Source: Reticulitermes speratus
Taxonomy: Eukaryota > Arthropoda > Insecta > Blattodea > Rhinotermitidae
Direction: 5' to 3'
Length of the DNA: 64,000 nt
NCBI GenBank assembly: GCA_021186555.1
Contig: JAJKFL010000237.1
Coordinates: 38,155,258-38,219,257, forward strand
Part shown: positions 10,117-21,437 of the stretch, in pieces
How the letters are laid out: each line of letters begins with the position of its first letter
How positions within the stretch are numbered: the stretch's first letter is position 1
Translations under genes and position numbers: made by a program
Notes under the pieces: model-generated
The model's input: the letters and a program-made list of their open reading frames with translations, nothing else
Database searches by the model: none
Told to the model about the DNA's origin: nothing

Positions 10117-10970
10117 CTAAGGGACCCAACAGAGTAGGTCCAGTGATTGAGGTTAGCTCTATCTAAGGGACCCAACAGAGTAGGTCCAGTGATTGAGGTT
10201 AGCTCTATCTAAGGGACCCAACAGAATAGGTCCAGTGATTGAGGTTAGCTCTATCTAAGGGACCCAACAGAATAGGTCCAGTGATTGAGGTTAGCTCTAT
10301 CTAAGGGACCCAACAGAGTGGGTCCAGTGATTGAGGTTAGCTGTATCTAAGGGACCCAACAGAGTAGGTCCAGTGATTGAGGTTAGCTGTATCTAAGGGA
10401 CCCAACAGAGTAGGTCCAGTGATTGAGGTTAGCTGTATCTAAGGGACCCAACAGAGTAGGTCCAGTGATTGAGGTTAGCTCTATCTAAGGGACCCAACAG
10501 AGTAGGTCCAGTGGTTGAGGTTAGCTGTATCTAAGGGACCCAACAGAGTAGGTCCAGTGATTGAGGTTAGCTCTATCTAAGGGACCCAACAGAATAGGTC
10601 CAGTGATTGAGGTTAGCTCTATCTAAGGGACCCAACAGAGTAGGTCCAGTGATTGAGGTTAGCTCTATCTAAGGGACCCAACAGAGTAGGTCCAGTGATT
10701 GAGGTTAGCTGTATCTAAGGGACCCAACAGAGTAGGTCCAGTGATTGAGGTTAGCTGTATCTAAGAGACCCAACAGAGTAGGTCCAGTGATTGAGGTTAG
10801 CTGTATCTAAGGGACCCAACAGAGTAGGTCCAGTGATTGAGGTTAGCTGTATCTAAGGGACCCAACAGAGTAGGTCCAGTGATTGAGGTTAGCTGTATCT
10901 AAGGGACCCAACAGAGTAGGTCCAGTGATTGAGGTTAGCTCTATCTAAGGGACCCAACAGAGTAGGTGCT
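10117..10970 (+). repeat. 46-bp minisatellite, about 18 copies
   Basis: Unit AAGGGACCCAACAGAGTAGG followed by TCCAGTGATTGAGGTTAGCT and CTATCT or GTATCT. Copies differ at only a few positions (GAGTAGG/GAATAGG, CTCTAT/CTGTAT), so the array is young or homogenised. It lies exactly between the two inverted arms. Confidence 0.95.
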
Positions 10971-10983
10971 CCCCCTCCCCCTT

Positions 10984-11024
10984 CACCTGAGGACGGAAGC
11001 AGATCCAGTTTCCGAAACGTTGTG
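10984..11024 (+). ncRNA. Hammerhead ribozyme motif (right arm)
   Basis: CAC, CTGAGGA, C, GGAA/TTCC, GAAA, CGT, T, GTG. It matches the left copy except for T in place of C at the cleavage position (GTT instead of GTC). Confidence 0.65.
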
Positions 11025-11068
11025 TTATCTAGTTATTTTAGATTTCCGGACGATGGACAAAGGATCAA

Positions 11069-12029
11069 GGTTTTAATCCACAGTGTTCAGGTACTTTCCT
11101 TTTGAACAGTGTTTTTACAAGAGATATTCCACAATACACAACAGTTCCTGTACGTTTTTTTGTCAGTCTGTATAAAGCACAGTAGAGCTGTATGTTACTT
11201 TGCTTGACGGTACGAATAAAGGAGGCTGAAGTCTGGACAGATATGAACAAGGTGACTGATTCTCGCCTGTTTCGCTGAGCCCCCTTTGCGGATGTCAGTG
11301 CTTCTGGTTGGTGCCTTGGATGTGAAACACGCACCATTTCCCTGAATTACAGGCTAAGGTATGCGGCAGTTTGAAACATTTATTAATTCTCGTTGACTTG
11401 TTGGATGGCTCCCCGATGTGCCATTTCTCCACGATTATATCGACTCCATTGAACTGACTAGAATTTCTCGCTTCCTTCTCAGACCAATAAATCTTCTCTC
11501 CATGTTTGGTTTGAATACCGTGGTCTATTTTAAGGCAATTTCTCTGCGTCTGTTTGAAGGAATTGGGAAGAACTATTCCTATATTCCAGAATTTCTGAAT
11601 TCGTCATTAAATAGCAGAAGACTTTAGTCTGATACCGAAGGATCTGTAACTACGTTTTTCTCGTGTTCCTTACGTATGTCGCTCTGTACTGTTGAGCTCC
11701 AATTTCTGTAAAGCATGTATTGTGTCTGGGACATATTATGGTGGTACGCCATGATTGTTATTTAACACTTAGAAACGTAAAGAAGATGAGGGAGAGTGGA
11801 GAGAGTGGGTGCTTAGAGACTGTCCATTTTTAGAGGGAAACATGATCTTTAACGGCTCTGAATGTTTCCCAAGATTTTCGAATGAGACCTGCATATTGCA
11901 AGAACAGCGTGCTCTAATGTCGTTATATATGTTTGAACCTCTTGTACCCCTGTTACTAAGAGTTGAAAACATTAATGTATCCCTTTGTGTCAAAGTGAAA
12001 GAATTCATTACCTCTTGGTCTCAGAATGA
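11069..12029. other. No recognisable feature
   Basis: No gene or known repeat seen. The open frames present (up to 116 codons into the next repeat) lack recognisable motifs. Confidence 0.4.
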
Positions 12030-12757
12030 AAATATGTCATATGCCCCTTGGTATCAGAGTGAAACATTTCATGTACCCCTTGATTTCAGAGTGAAAACAC
12101 TTCATGTAGCCCTTGGTATCAGAGTGAAACATTTCATGTACCCCTTGATTTCAGAGTGAAAGCACTTCATGTAGCCCTTGGTATCAGAGTGAAACATTTC
12201 ATGTACCCCTTGATTTCAGAGTGAAAACACTTCATGTACCCCTTGGTATCAGAGTGAAACATTTCATGTACCCCTTGATTTCAGAGTGAAAACACTTCAT
12301 GAACCCCTTGGTGTCAGAGTGAAACATTTCATGTACCCCTTGATTTAAGAGAGAAAAAAATTCATTTTCCCCTTGGTATCAGAGTGAAACATTTCGTGTA
12401 CCCCTTGATTATAGAATGAAAACACTTCATGTAGCCCTTGGTGTCAGAGTGAAACATTTCATGTACCCCTTAATTTCAGAGTGAAAACACTTCATGTAGC
12501 CCTTGGTGTCAGAGTGAAACATTTCATGTACCCCTTAATTTCAGAGTGAAAACACTTCATGTAGCCCTTGGTATCAGAGTGAAACATTTCATGTACCCCT
12601 TGATTTCAGAGTGAAAAAATTTATGTACCCCTTGGTATCAGAGTGAAACATTTCATGTACCCCTTGATTTCAGAGTGAAAAAAATTCATGTACCCCTTGG
12701 TATCAGAGTGAAACATTTCATGTACCCCTTTGTCTCGGAGTGGCACTTCATGGAGCC
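12030..12757 (+). repeat. 65-bp minisatellite of two related subunits
   Basis: Alternating 32-33 bp subunits: CCCTTGGTATCAGAGTGAAA + CATTTCATGTA, and CCCTTGATTTCAGAGTGAAA + ACACTTCATGTAG. About 11 double units, with decay at both ends. The two half-units share the frame CCCTTG..TCAGAGTGAAA, so the array grew from a 32-bp ancestor. Confidence 0.9.
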
Positions 12758-13831
12758 CCTTGTTAATGGCAACTCAATTCTTACCTCAAACTATGTGCTA
12801 TTGTGCGTTATATTCACGGCAAGGCAGTATTTCTCACACACACATAATTTAACAAAAGAAACTTGTACAATACGCTCTTTCGAGTAGTATTTGGCTGTGT
12901 GCGAAATAGTACACATTTATGAGGCTTTAACATTCCGTCTCAGAAACTCCATGAGAGAGAACCGCAAAGCGAAGTACAGTCTGTTCTCGAACCTGTGACC
13001 ACACATGATTATGCAGCATAAATATCTTGAGACACGAACCAGGGACCTGACTATAGCCTTCTTAACTAAAGAATATGAACACTTGAATATCGCAGAGACA
13101 ACTTTCGCCCCAATAATAACATGAGTAATTAATTATCATATCATAATGAGACTGTGTCATTAGTCAAATAACTTTTATCCTGCTAGTGTCACTTAAGATT
13201 TTTGCATATTGGATGAGAAACTATAAAAACTGTCCCTTTTATACACGATTTAAGCTATTCTACTCGTGGCTTCCATTTTTTTATCCTCTTTGTAGAGGGT
13301 GGGGGTCATTTGTCAAGCATCAATCATGCAAATCTGTACGGGGGAAGTCCCACGAGAGATGAACCCACTGGAAAACAACAGAGTATCGTGTTGCGTGAGC
13401 TCGAGAGGACGGAACGTCACAGTTATTGAAGTGCGTACCGCAAGCACTCTTGTGCGTAGCGGAACTGCATGTTGTATATGCGTATAAAACACGAGGGGGC
13501 CCCTTTGTCGCCCAAAACAGAAAGTTTTGAGGGCAACCACCTGAAAGTTGCAGTTTTAGGAGCATTTCTAATATATACATATTGTGGTCATGTATGTTAT
13601 GATACCGTGCAGTCTGGTAGGTTATTGACCTGTCGAAGCGATATAGAAACACTGTCTTGCAAACACAGTGAAGCGGTTATCTGTATAATGCAAAGTATGT
13701 TTTCGTTATGACAGTTTTGGACACTTTGAAGTAAATTACCGAAGACAGATAGGTGCATCTGTAACATAGCATAACGTAACGTAACGTTAACTAATAAGCG
13801 TAAGGACATGTAAACGAATATAAACGTACTT
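12758..13831. other. No gene; one foldback remnant
   Basis: Mostly unique-looking. GATACCGTGCAGTCTGGTAG near 13601 resembles the antisense left-arm end of the GTC|GGT foldback family. Nothing else is supported. Confidence 0.4.
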
Positions 13832-13905
13832 CAATTTACAACACTCAGACCAACAAAATGCACAATATGTTGGTCTCAGTGTTGTAAATTGGTCATCTAC
13901 AATGC
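13832..13905 (+). mobile_element. Very short foldback related to the PLE ends
   Basis: CAATTTACAACACTCAGACC plus AACA is followed, 13 bp later, by its inverse (TGTTGGTCTCAGTGTTGTAA). It contains CCAACAAAATGCAC and is followed by AATGCACGGAAT, like the arm end and tail of the hammerhead elements. It has no hammerhead. No target duplication was found. Confidence 0.5.
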
Positions 13906-14079
13906 ACGGAATGGCCAGTATATAGAGATTAAGTGCGTCTGTGACCTAACATAGCATAACATGTCAAACCCAGAGGACTATACTCATAACATAACCAAAC
14001 GTAACATGGCCAAGTACGTAACGGTTATTCCTAACACGGAATTGGTTAACACCATAACTAATAACAAGCGAACTCCTTG

Positions 14080-14240
14080 AAGCACAACCCTTCTTGAGTA
14101 TTATCCTCCCATCTAGGCATAGTTCTTCAAAGTGGTCTATTTCTTTCAGGTTTGTCCCTCCACTCGTGCAACATGCCTCGCCTATCTCATTCTCCTTGAT
14201 TTGATCGCCCGAATAATATTTGACAGGGTGTAACACCCGT
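14080..14240 (-). mobile_element. LINE remnant (GRPRRRW type)
   Basis: Plus-strand text TTATCCTCCCATCTAGGCAT and the later CTCATTCTCCTTGATTTGATC are the reverse complement of the [10 protein letters not shown] and IKSRRM regions of the LINE at 53040-54015. Decayed. Confidence 0.55.
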
Positions 14241-14339
14241 GAAGCTCCTGTCTGTGCAGTTTGCTGCATTCTCCTGTTACCTCATTACGAATTCTTCATA
14301 ATTAACAGAATTTTAAATATAGTTGTTCATTTTTTTAAT

Positions 14340-14430
14340 TATTTCATTCCAACAAATGCGCTACACTCTTTTAGTGTTTTCTGTCCCTACACATGTTTCG
14401 GCACTACCTGTGGCCGTCATCAGGGGTGTC
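14340..14430 (+). mobile_element. Truncated hammerhead PLE derivative
   Basis: Only a left arm is visible: TTCCAACAAATGCGCTACAC, then an antisense hammerhead ending TCATCAGGGG. No right arm or TGCACGG tail is found before the next element at 14681. Confidence 0.65.
14385..14426 (-). ncRNA. Hammerhead ribozyme motif
   Basis: Minus strand: CCC, CTGATGA, C, stem II GGC(C)AC/GTGCC, GAAA, ACATGTGT-type helix III, A, GGG. The core is complete. The extra base after CTGATGA is C rather than the usual T. Confidence 0.78.
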
Positions 14431-14668
14431 GTCGAGAGTTCACAATCCTCAATGCATCCAGTTCACTTTCACAACATATAATTTTTGTAAGTCACTATCA
14501 CTGAATATCACTTATCTTCTTGTTCATGGTGGTTAGTTTATCTTCTTTGATGTTATTAAAATGAATCATTAATATAGGTGTTCATGTACGTATACTTGCA
14601 TATTTTAACGAGATAATAACTGTGTCCCTCCACATTTCATCTCTGTAGTTACTACACTGTCATTAAAT

Positions 14669-14983
14669 AGCTTTCTAATCAAATTAAATTAAGTTATAAA
14701 CCAACTGATGCACACTAAAACCACTTTTTAAGTAGCTTTATTATAAAATTGTTAAAATTGTACCCCTACACGTGTTTCGATCCTAGGATCATCGTCAGGG
14801 GGGTTTTTTTTGCTAATGACGATGATCCTAGGATCGAAACACGTGTAGGGGTACAATTTTAACAATTTTATAATAAAGCTACTTAAAAAAGTGGTTTTAG
14901 TGTGCATCAGTTGGTTTATAACTTAATTTAATATGACGAAGATGCACGGTGTCAACAGTGTGAAATTGAAAAGCTTTCTAATC
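14669..14983 (+). mobile_element. Hammerhead PLE derivative, 12-bp TSD
   Basis: AGCTTTCTAATC at 14669-14680 and 14972-14983 flanks a body (14681-14971) that is a near-perfect palindrome: TTAAGTTATAAACCAACTGA to its inverse TTGGTTTATAACTTAA. The tail is GAAGATGCACGGTGTCAAC. GTGCATC (14902-14908) pairs with GATGCAC (14941-14947), a compensated variant of the 3' hairpin seen in the other elements. The centre is only a T-run of about 8 bases. Confidence 0.88.
14763..14802 (-). ncRNA. Hammerhead ribozyme motif (left arm)
   Basis: Minus strand: CCCC, CTGACGA, T, GATCC/GGATC stem II, GAAA, palindrome ACACGTGT, A, GGGG. Stem I is 4 bp. The mate in the right arm (14817-14853) reads ATGACGA instead of CTGACGA, so C3 is lost there. 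Confidence 0.82.
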
Positions 14984-15264
14984 GTTTGTACACATTACGT
15001 CACGTCACGTGTTGAACTGCCTTTTCCTTCGCGCCATCGCGATATTTATAGCAAAGTGGAAGTCGTTACCTAAATATTCTGGCTACAGACATGCATCAGA
15101 ACAGGAAGCAATCGATTTCCGGTTTCGTGCTCCAGCTGCTGGTTCCTGTTCAAATGACATATGATCCCTTGTTCATCACGGCTACAATAAAAGACGGTGA
15201 CTGCGCATGCACTATATTTAGTCAAATACGAAACCCCAACCAAATTAACAGTCTATATCTGCGC

Positions 15265-15375
15265 TATGTTGGGATATTACGCAGCGTCGTGTGGTAATTG
15301 TTTACCGACGTTTCGGGACAACGTATCGGTCCCATCTTCAAGGGTCAAGAAGTACGACTTATTGACCCTTGAAGA
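15265..15375 (-). mobile_element. Foldback repeat, GGTAAA family (left arm and short return)
   Basis: GGGATATTACGCAGCGTCGT, TTTACCGACGTTTCGGGACA and CCCATCTTCAAGGGTCAAGA match the left arms at 2186 and 29846. Only TTGACCCTTGAAGAGGAG of the right arm remains. Confidence 0.6.
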
Positions 15376-16424
15376 GGAGAGTTAACACAAAACGTAAAGT
15401 GTTGTTCTAACTACGATCTGTAAATCATATCTGGTGTTGTGGTAAATGTCTAGCAGAGTGTTCCAAAAATAAATTTCCTAACTGTGCGATGTGAATTGCC
15501 TTACAGCGGTGTAGGTCAGAATTCAGTCCACAATTTTTAATGCAAATTCTTCTATAGAAGCTGATATTTGATCGGCTTTTAGAGAAGTTGCTCGAATTTT
15601 ATGGATCCCATTAGTGTCTATCCTGAGCCAGATTAATCCAGTCTACACTCTCCCAGAGTCGTTGCTAAGTATGGAGAAATTCCATTGCTCAGAAAAAAAA
15701 CATACTAGGGCTCTTGCTAGCACACCGGGAAACTCAAAAATTGTGTTTGTAGCGCTGTTGGTAGGATGCGGGGAATACATGAAGTATTGTTTCTTTTGCT
15801 GCGATGCGGAGTTTTCTTAAGAGGCTTACATATTTAAAATAAGAAGAGTCTTGTAAACCCAGCAGATTTTGCATGGACGTCAATGTAATGACCAAAAGAT
15901 TGGTAGTGCAGATTTATCCAATATCCCCACATGTTCCTTATTGCTTTAATCACGGTCCCAAGAATATCTGATGTGACTGCCTCTAGTGGTGGGATTACTA
16001 AGCTGTGATAACCCTGTTCCCAACCTTCTCAGTTCCAAATATCTCCCATATTTTGCATTTAATCTAAAAAAAACCAAGATTCCTGCAGACAAGGCTTTTT
16101 TTTCAGCCGACAGTTCCACGTCCTGTTTCTATAATATTAATTTAATAGTTTCCTTCCATCTTTGTTTAGTTCTCCCAAATGATCTCTTCCCTTAACGTTC
16201 TCCGAATAAAACTTTGTGTCTACTTTGAATCCGATGACAATTCACGGCCGTAACGCTTCCTTAACCCACATTTTTCCATAAGGGTTTGTCTCGCAAACCG
16301 CGATGCGTTCAAGAACGTAATTGGCCGTGTTTGACAACAAATTGTTGTCTATTGAAGCAACTAGATGCTATATTACTCTTGGATTCTCATGGCAATGGGA
16401 ATTCAGGTCATGGTCGTCTGGGGT
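15376..16424. other. No recognisable feature
   Basis: No supported gene or repeat in about 1 kb. Confidence 0.4.
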
Positions 16425-16590
16425 CTGACGCCGCATAATTTGATAAATATGTATCAGCGTTTCGGAAGAACCTGCTGACATCTTCTTCAAGGTAGAAGAG
16501 TTACTGAAGATGAAACCAGCTGGCAGATTCCTCCGAAAGGTTGGCAGCGCTACAAAATTACACGGCGTCATATCATGTAAGACCGTGGTC
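16425..16590. mobile_element. Foldback repeat, GTC|GGT family (pair)
   Basis: Left arm GTCTGACGCCGCATAATTTG...GCGTTTCGGAAGAACCTGCT...CATCTTCTTCAAGG; right arm ACTGAAGATGAAACCAGCTG...TTCCTCCGAAAGGTTGGCAG...ATTACACGGCGTCATATCAT. The CTGAAGA core is kept in the right arm, but GAAAC has become GAAAG and stem II is weak. Confidence 0.65.
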
Positions 16591-17134
16591 TGAATTGGAT
16601 GAGAGGTTATACGTTAGGGTTCTCATGAGTCTGGATTGAGCTGGCTGTTGATGGGCACCTAGTGTCGCCAACACCTAGAACACCGCGCTTGACAGATGCA
16701 GTGCCATTATAAAGTTATAAGAGTTGTTATGCCTTAACTGCGTAATATTATCAAGTGCTCCCACCACAGCGCAAAAACTTTGTGTGCAAATTTAACTAAG
16801 ACTGGTAACACATCATTACTAGCAAGTCCTCATTACATGTCTTGTCGCTAGATGGTGCTGCTACTAGCTTTGCATACTAATTATTTGGCGGCTGTACTTA
16901 GCCAGCGTTTCGTTCCTCTTGTAATTACAGCAGCCATCAGTAAGGAGACGGATGTACGGTATTGGGCTTTCAGAAAATATTCGCTTCTCTTGTAATTATA
17001 AGAGCTCTCAGTATGGAGAGGGATGCACCGTATTAGCCTTTCAGAACACATTGTCTCCATCTTTGCAGCACTAATGAAGATGTGCTGTGTAAGAAAAGTT
17101 CCACGAGTTTCTAACACTATAAAAGCTGTCCTTT
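16591..17134. other. No recognisable feature
   Basis: No supported gene or repeat. Confidence 0.4.
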
Positions 17135-17505
17135 AATAGGACGCAATCCAGGGTAGTTTCTGGCCTGCTTACTGGACATAACAACCTGAGAAGACACCTT
17201 CACATTATGGGACTGAGAGACAGTCTCTTGTGTAGAAAATGCGGAGCAGGGGAAGATACCTCAGCTCATGTTTTGTGCGAATGTGAAGCTTTGGCGACAC
17301 ATAGACACATTTATCTGGGTTTTTTCTTTCTGAACCCTGAAGACATTAAAGAACTACGTCTAGGGGTCATCTGGACCTTTATTACAACGACAGGGCTCCT
17401 GTGACTTAGGCTTAGTTAAGGGGCACAAAGGGCCTGTCAAAGGCCTACGTGCATCGGGACCGTAAGGGCACGACCCACAATTTACTATACTATACTAACA
17501 CTATA
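17135..17505 (+). mobile_element. LINE 3' end with CCHC-like C-terminal segment
   Basis: The translation reads SRVVSGLLTGHNNLRRHL, then LLCRKCGAGEDTSAHVLCEC and ALATHRHIYLGFFF, NPEDIKELRLGVIW. Cys and His spacing C-x2-C-x8-H-x3-C is visible. This is the C-terminal end downstream of the RNase H region found in some insect LINEs (family assignment from memory of the type, not tested). It ends at a stop near 17403 followed by a short 3' region and an ACTATACTATA tail. Confidence 0.65.
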
Positions 17506-17699
17506 AAACGTGTAGTGTACCACGTGTTTCACGTGACAGGCTCGGCATTTGGCCCACGCTGTACATTAACGTGTTGTGAAGAATTATGAAAAAAAAAACA
17601 ATCATTATTCCTTTGAATAGCGTCATCGGTTTGTCTTTGTAATGGAGTCAATAACTGAGGAGATCTGAGTAGAAGATGTTGAAGAAAATATTTGAAACC

Positions 17700-17812
17700 T
17701 CTTGCACTCTTCTCGAACTGCTTGACCCTGAAGATGAAGGTATTACGATCTTTCGAAACGTCGGCAACTGTTTTACCAGTCGACACTGCGTAACATCCCA
17801 GAAGACTTGAAT
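17700..17812 (+). mobile_element. Foldback repeat, GTC|GGT family (right arm)
   Basis: TGACCCTGAAGATGAAGGTA, TTTCGAAACGTCGGCAACTG, TTTTACCAGTCGACACTGCG and TAACATCCCAGAAGACTTG follow the family order. No left arm is clear upstream. Confidence 0.65.
17725..17765 (+). ncRNA. Hammerhead-like motif
   Basis: CC, CTGAAGA, T, GAAG/CTTTC-type stem II, GAAA, CGT, C, GG. The core is complete and the cleavage triplet would be GTC, but stem I is only 2 bp and helix III is only ACGT. Activity is uncertain. Confidence 0.5.
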
Positions 17813-17929
17813 CTTCAGCAGCACCGCTGTGAGAACATCTAATGTCGCTTTCGTGGTAACCTTACAGCCTCGAACACAAGTTTCTATTCGTCAGTCTTTT
17901 GAAGTGTGACCTCTGATGGCAGTACTGTG

Positions 17930-18110
17930 TATTAGAGTTGTTAAGAGTACCCGGTACCCATTGATGGAGTCACGGTGGCCCCAAGAGCCTGTCTGGACAT
18001 ATTGGAGAAGACGGGGATATCTGAGCTTACCTGGAATTAATCCCGCGCATGTTGGGAAGTCAACAAAACTTGAAGCAGTTAACCCTGCCGAGATTCAAAC
18101 CCGAAATCTG
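17930..18110 (-). mobile_element. Possible SINE type D remnant
   Basis: CGGTACCCATTGATGGAG and CTGCCGAGATTCAAACCCG (minus strand GGGTTTGAATCTCGGC, a degenerate B box) are spaced as in other type D copies. The middle is poorly conserved. Confidence 0.35.
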
Positions 18111-19334
18111 TCTAGTATAAAACTACAGTTGACGCCACATGATCGTGGTCTTTTCCGAACTTTCCCAAGTTCGTGTTTGCCGAAGTCCCCGATCTCCGTG
18201 TGTCGTTCTGTTTTATGTCTCTCATCCAGACTCGTGTACAAGTATTGTGCCTGTATCTCCCAGCTTCCAGTTTCGACCGCACGACTAGTAGAGGACTCGA
18301 GGCAATAAAGCAGTTGCACTTGTACCGGCAGTCATTACGAAAGGCTCGATGCAGCTCGCTATCTTAATCCTTCGCAAGAACATCGGCACACTTGGGCTGT
18401 TCAAACAACTCTCTTGTTTCCGCGCCAACTGGAATCTTCCAAAAAAAAAAAATAGTTCTTCTCAGACACGTACCGTATCGCGATACCGTCGGTACGACAG
18501 GGATTTGGCCTCGTCCTTTGTAATCTGCTGTCTTTGGTTTGCGTGGAAGCAGCAGAAAATGAAATCCATTCCTTGCCAGAGTGATGCACATGGGATCATG
18601 GCGTTGAGAAAGGTATTTGGAACTAACGCAGAGGAAGTGGAATGAGGATGGAGGAAATTGCGTAATGATAAGCATCACACTTTGTCTTTATTGTCCGTCG
18701 AGTGTCGTGTGAGTGATTAGGGGAACGGAGCATGTAGCATGCATGTGAGTCAGGTAAAATACATAAAACCTTTCAGTTTGGTAACTGTAATAAAAAGAAA
18801 CACATGGAAGACGTAAGTGTATATGGGAGGAATATTAAAACACTAACAAGTTGCTCGTCATGTGGTGGTGCGCCACAATATACACGCGCTGCTCCACGGC
18901 CTCTTACATTGGTCCTTTCTTTACCCGTACAGCAGACCAAGCAATAACTTGATCTATCAGAATGCTGCCAACTGGTTGTTTTATATTGTATTATATAACC
19001 GATGCTTGACTGTTTCTTCAGCCTCAGCCCGTGCCTCACTGTGACTCAGTTACCCATAAGGCTGTTTCATTGGCTTCAGTGCTTTCATCAGAGTGAACAC
19101 AATCTATTTCAACTTTTATCCAAATTAATGCAACCGGGGCGTGACTCAGTGAATCACTAAGACAACCTGATTATATATAGGAAGATGGTTTGACGAAATA
19201 TCAAACACGATATGGGTAACATAAATGAGAGATTTAGTTGTAAAGCATGAAATAAGAAGACCAGTTGTCTGAAGTTTTATGGGTATAAACGGTACTTATT
19301 CTCAGATTCACACAAAATCCATAAATTTATTCTT
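18111..19334. other. No recognisable feature
   Basis: No supported gene or repeat in about 1.2 kb. Several frames of 60-130 codons exist on both strands but show no recognisable domain. Confidence 0.4.
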
Positions 19335-19860
19335 CTGCTCTGAAGATGGAACCAAAAATTGTCTCCGAAATGCCGGTGTCCATCTGCCACACTACAACAA
19401 GTTTTATTCGTAGGCTTGTTACAGGTTTTCGAGTTTCTATGGGAGTGATGAATTACATGTCCACTGGCTTGTATGGGCTAAATTCGAGTGGTGATTCGGC
19501 CGGTTACAATGGCCACGCTTTCAGAGACGTACATTTTCTCCGGGCTCGTAGGTTCGAATCCAAATTGTGGTACAGACGTACTGTACTGTGTGAGTACTGA
19601 GTGTCTACAAACAGATTCAGAAAGTGAGGTTTGAGGTTCTCGCAGCAGTAATACGTTCAAATCTTCGGGGATGTTACACCGTGTCAATTGGTAAATACTG
19701 CACTGACGAGCATAGAGCCCTCATCTTCAGGGACAAACTGTCCCTGAAATTTCCCTTTCTGTACCGTTTGTCCGTGAACATTAAGGCCCGAAACTCCTTC
19801 GAAACATCTGTTAATGTTTTACCTGGCGACACACTGTGACGTCATAGAAGACATTATTTC
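19335..19860. mobile_element. Foldback repeat remnants, GTC|GGT family
   Basis: CTCTGAAGATGGAACC with TCTCCGAAATGCCGGTG at 19337-19378 is one decayed hammerhead-like right arm. ATCTTCGGGGATGTTACACC (about 19660) and CTGTGACGTCATAGAAGAC (about 19833) are the inverted ends of a second copy whose interior has drifted. Confidence 0.5.
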
Positions 19861-20224
19861 TCGTGATTCAGAATCTTGTAAAATGGGAGGTCAGGTCCTG
19901 TCATTTTTCTGTAGCGCTGTAAAAATTATTAGAGAGTGGGTTTTGGACTGCTGGACCCATCGGCTATGTTCGAGTTTCGGTGAGTTTTATTTTGCGCTTG
20001 GACTGCGCAGGCGTGGATTGTAATTCTAAGTAATCTGCGAAATTTCGGTAGGATACAGACGGATGTGTAAGTAAGTAACCCTGTGCAGGGAATAGAGACC
20101 TTCTTAAGAAAAGCAGATATTCAATTATAACTATGCCTGGTTCTGAAACGCAGACTTTTGTGTTTACATAATTCGGCCACTGGGCTCTACCTTTGAGACA
20201 GACGAAACAAGTGCAACAGCTTCA

Positions 20225-20385
20225 CGTCACATTCCTTTAAGATCAATTTTAATATTATTCTCCCATCTATGTCTAGGTCCGCCAAGTGGTCTCTTTCCTT
20301 CTGGTTTTGCAACTAAAATTCTTTGTGCATTATCCATTCGTCGCCCTGTAATACATACCCTATCATATCCTTTTCTGTTTGATTA
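20225..20385 (-). mobile_element. LINE remnant (GRPRRRW type)
   Basis: AATATTATTCTCCCATCTAT, CAAGTGGTCTCTTTCCTTC and CTATCATATCCTTTTCTG are the reverse of the GRPLGRP...RRRWEDN region. Decayed. Confidence 0.55.
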
Positions 20386-20395
20386 CATTAATACC

Positions 20396-20690
20396 GGGGC
20401 ACGCTGTGGCGCAGTTGGTCGAGGCACTGCGATACAAGCCGGAAGGTCACGGGTTCGATTCCAGATGGGGTAATTGGAATTTTTCTTTGCCATAATCATT
20501 CCGGCCGCACTGTGGCCCTGGGGTCGACTTAGCCTCTAACAGAAATGAGTATCAGGGGTATCTCCTGGGGGTAAAGGCGGCCGGTGCGTAGGGCTGCTAA
20601 CATTGCCACCTTCGTGTGCTGACTGTCTAGAAATTCTGGGGGCCTCAACCCCCTGGAGCCCTAAGGGCCTGTCCAGGGATAGCTTTTAGG
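20396..20690 (+). mobile_element. SINE type B, near complete
   Basis: Head GTGGCGCAGTTGGTCGAGGC and CACGGGTTCGATTCCAGATG, body CATAATCATTCCGGCCGCAC, GGGGGTAAAGGCGGCCGGTG and GCCTCAACCCCCTGGAGCCC. It ends GGGCCTGTCCAGGGATAGC. One of the most complete copies here. Confidence 0.8.
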
Positions 20691-21232
20691 TTTTTACTTT
20701 AATAATATCTGTTGAAAATTTCGAATTATGAAACTGTTTATTTTCTGGTTTATATATATTTTTTTTACTAAGCTTCTTGTCGTAGGCAATTTAAGTTATT
20801 GAAAAGTCTCAAACCCCCCACTTGATGTTTCCATTTCATGCCGCACCGTGTCGCTTCTAAACGTATACATGAAACTGCGAACGTTCAGTTTGATATAAAG
20901 TTTTAATACTTTCTGAGCTTCCCCCATCGGAACAGCTTTTACTTCCGTCCCTGTATTGTTTCTCACAGACTTCTGTATCTGTATTTTCATTCTGTATTTC
21001 CAACTGTCCCTTTTTTTTTTTTATGGTCTTTATCCTTCTGCTCTCCTCTCTTCTGCTTGCATCTTCTTGTGGCTTTTTTTTTTTTCAGGCAGCGTAACGA
21101 GTTTACTTAATTTCCCCTTTCCCCTCCACAAGTCTTTCAGCACTTACAAAAGGGGTAACCAAGACCCATCTGCGATCCATGTAGACAGTGTGGCTCCGTC
21201 TGTAAACAAGTGTCCATTTATTCCGATTGAAC
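20691..21232. other. No gene; T-rich tracts
   Basis: Contains T-runs at about 20760 and 21070 and pyrimidine-rich sequence. No supported gene. Confidence 0.5.
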
Positions 21233-21312
21233 ATTTAACTGGCATTCCAGAAATATACCAACAAATGCACAAATCACTAAAAAGGTACAATCAGCCCTTT
21301 ATTATAGTCGAA

Positions 21313-21353
21313 CCCTACATATGTTTCGGCTCTCCATGAGCCATCATCAGGGG
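21313..21353 (-). ncRNA. Hammerhead ribozyme motif (left arm)
   Basis: Minus strand: CCC, CTGATGA, T, GGCTC/GAGCC stem II, GAAA, palindrome ACATATGT, A, GGG. Complete core; expected cleavage after GTA. Confidence 0.85.
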
Positions 21354-21437
21354 CTTTCTATTAGCGCTTCTCAAATGCTGGATCGGCCTATTATTGACAT
21401 TCGTAAAATTTTTGTGCACTGTTTATAAAAACATATA

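Larger units (their letters stand above)
10016..11068. mobile_element. Foldback element: two hammerheads around a minisatellite
   Basis: Left arm TTTGTCCATAGTCCGGAAAT...TAACTAGATAACAC is inverted at the right as GTGTTATCTAGTTATTTTAG...TTCCGGACGATGGACAAAGG. Each arm (about 90 bp) contains a hammerhead motif, minus on the left and plus on the right. The loop is a 46-bp tandem array. I could not find a clear target-site duplication. Confidence 0.75.

Noticed and set aside
10117-10970. CRISPR-like array
   Set aside because: Uniform head-to-tail 46-bp units with no variable spacers, in an insect-like context; it is a minisatellite.
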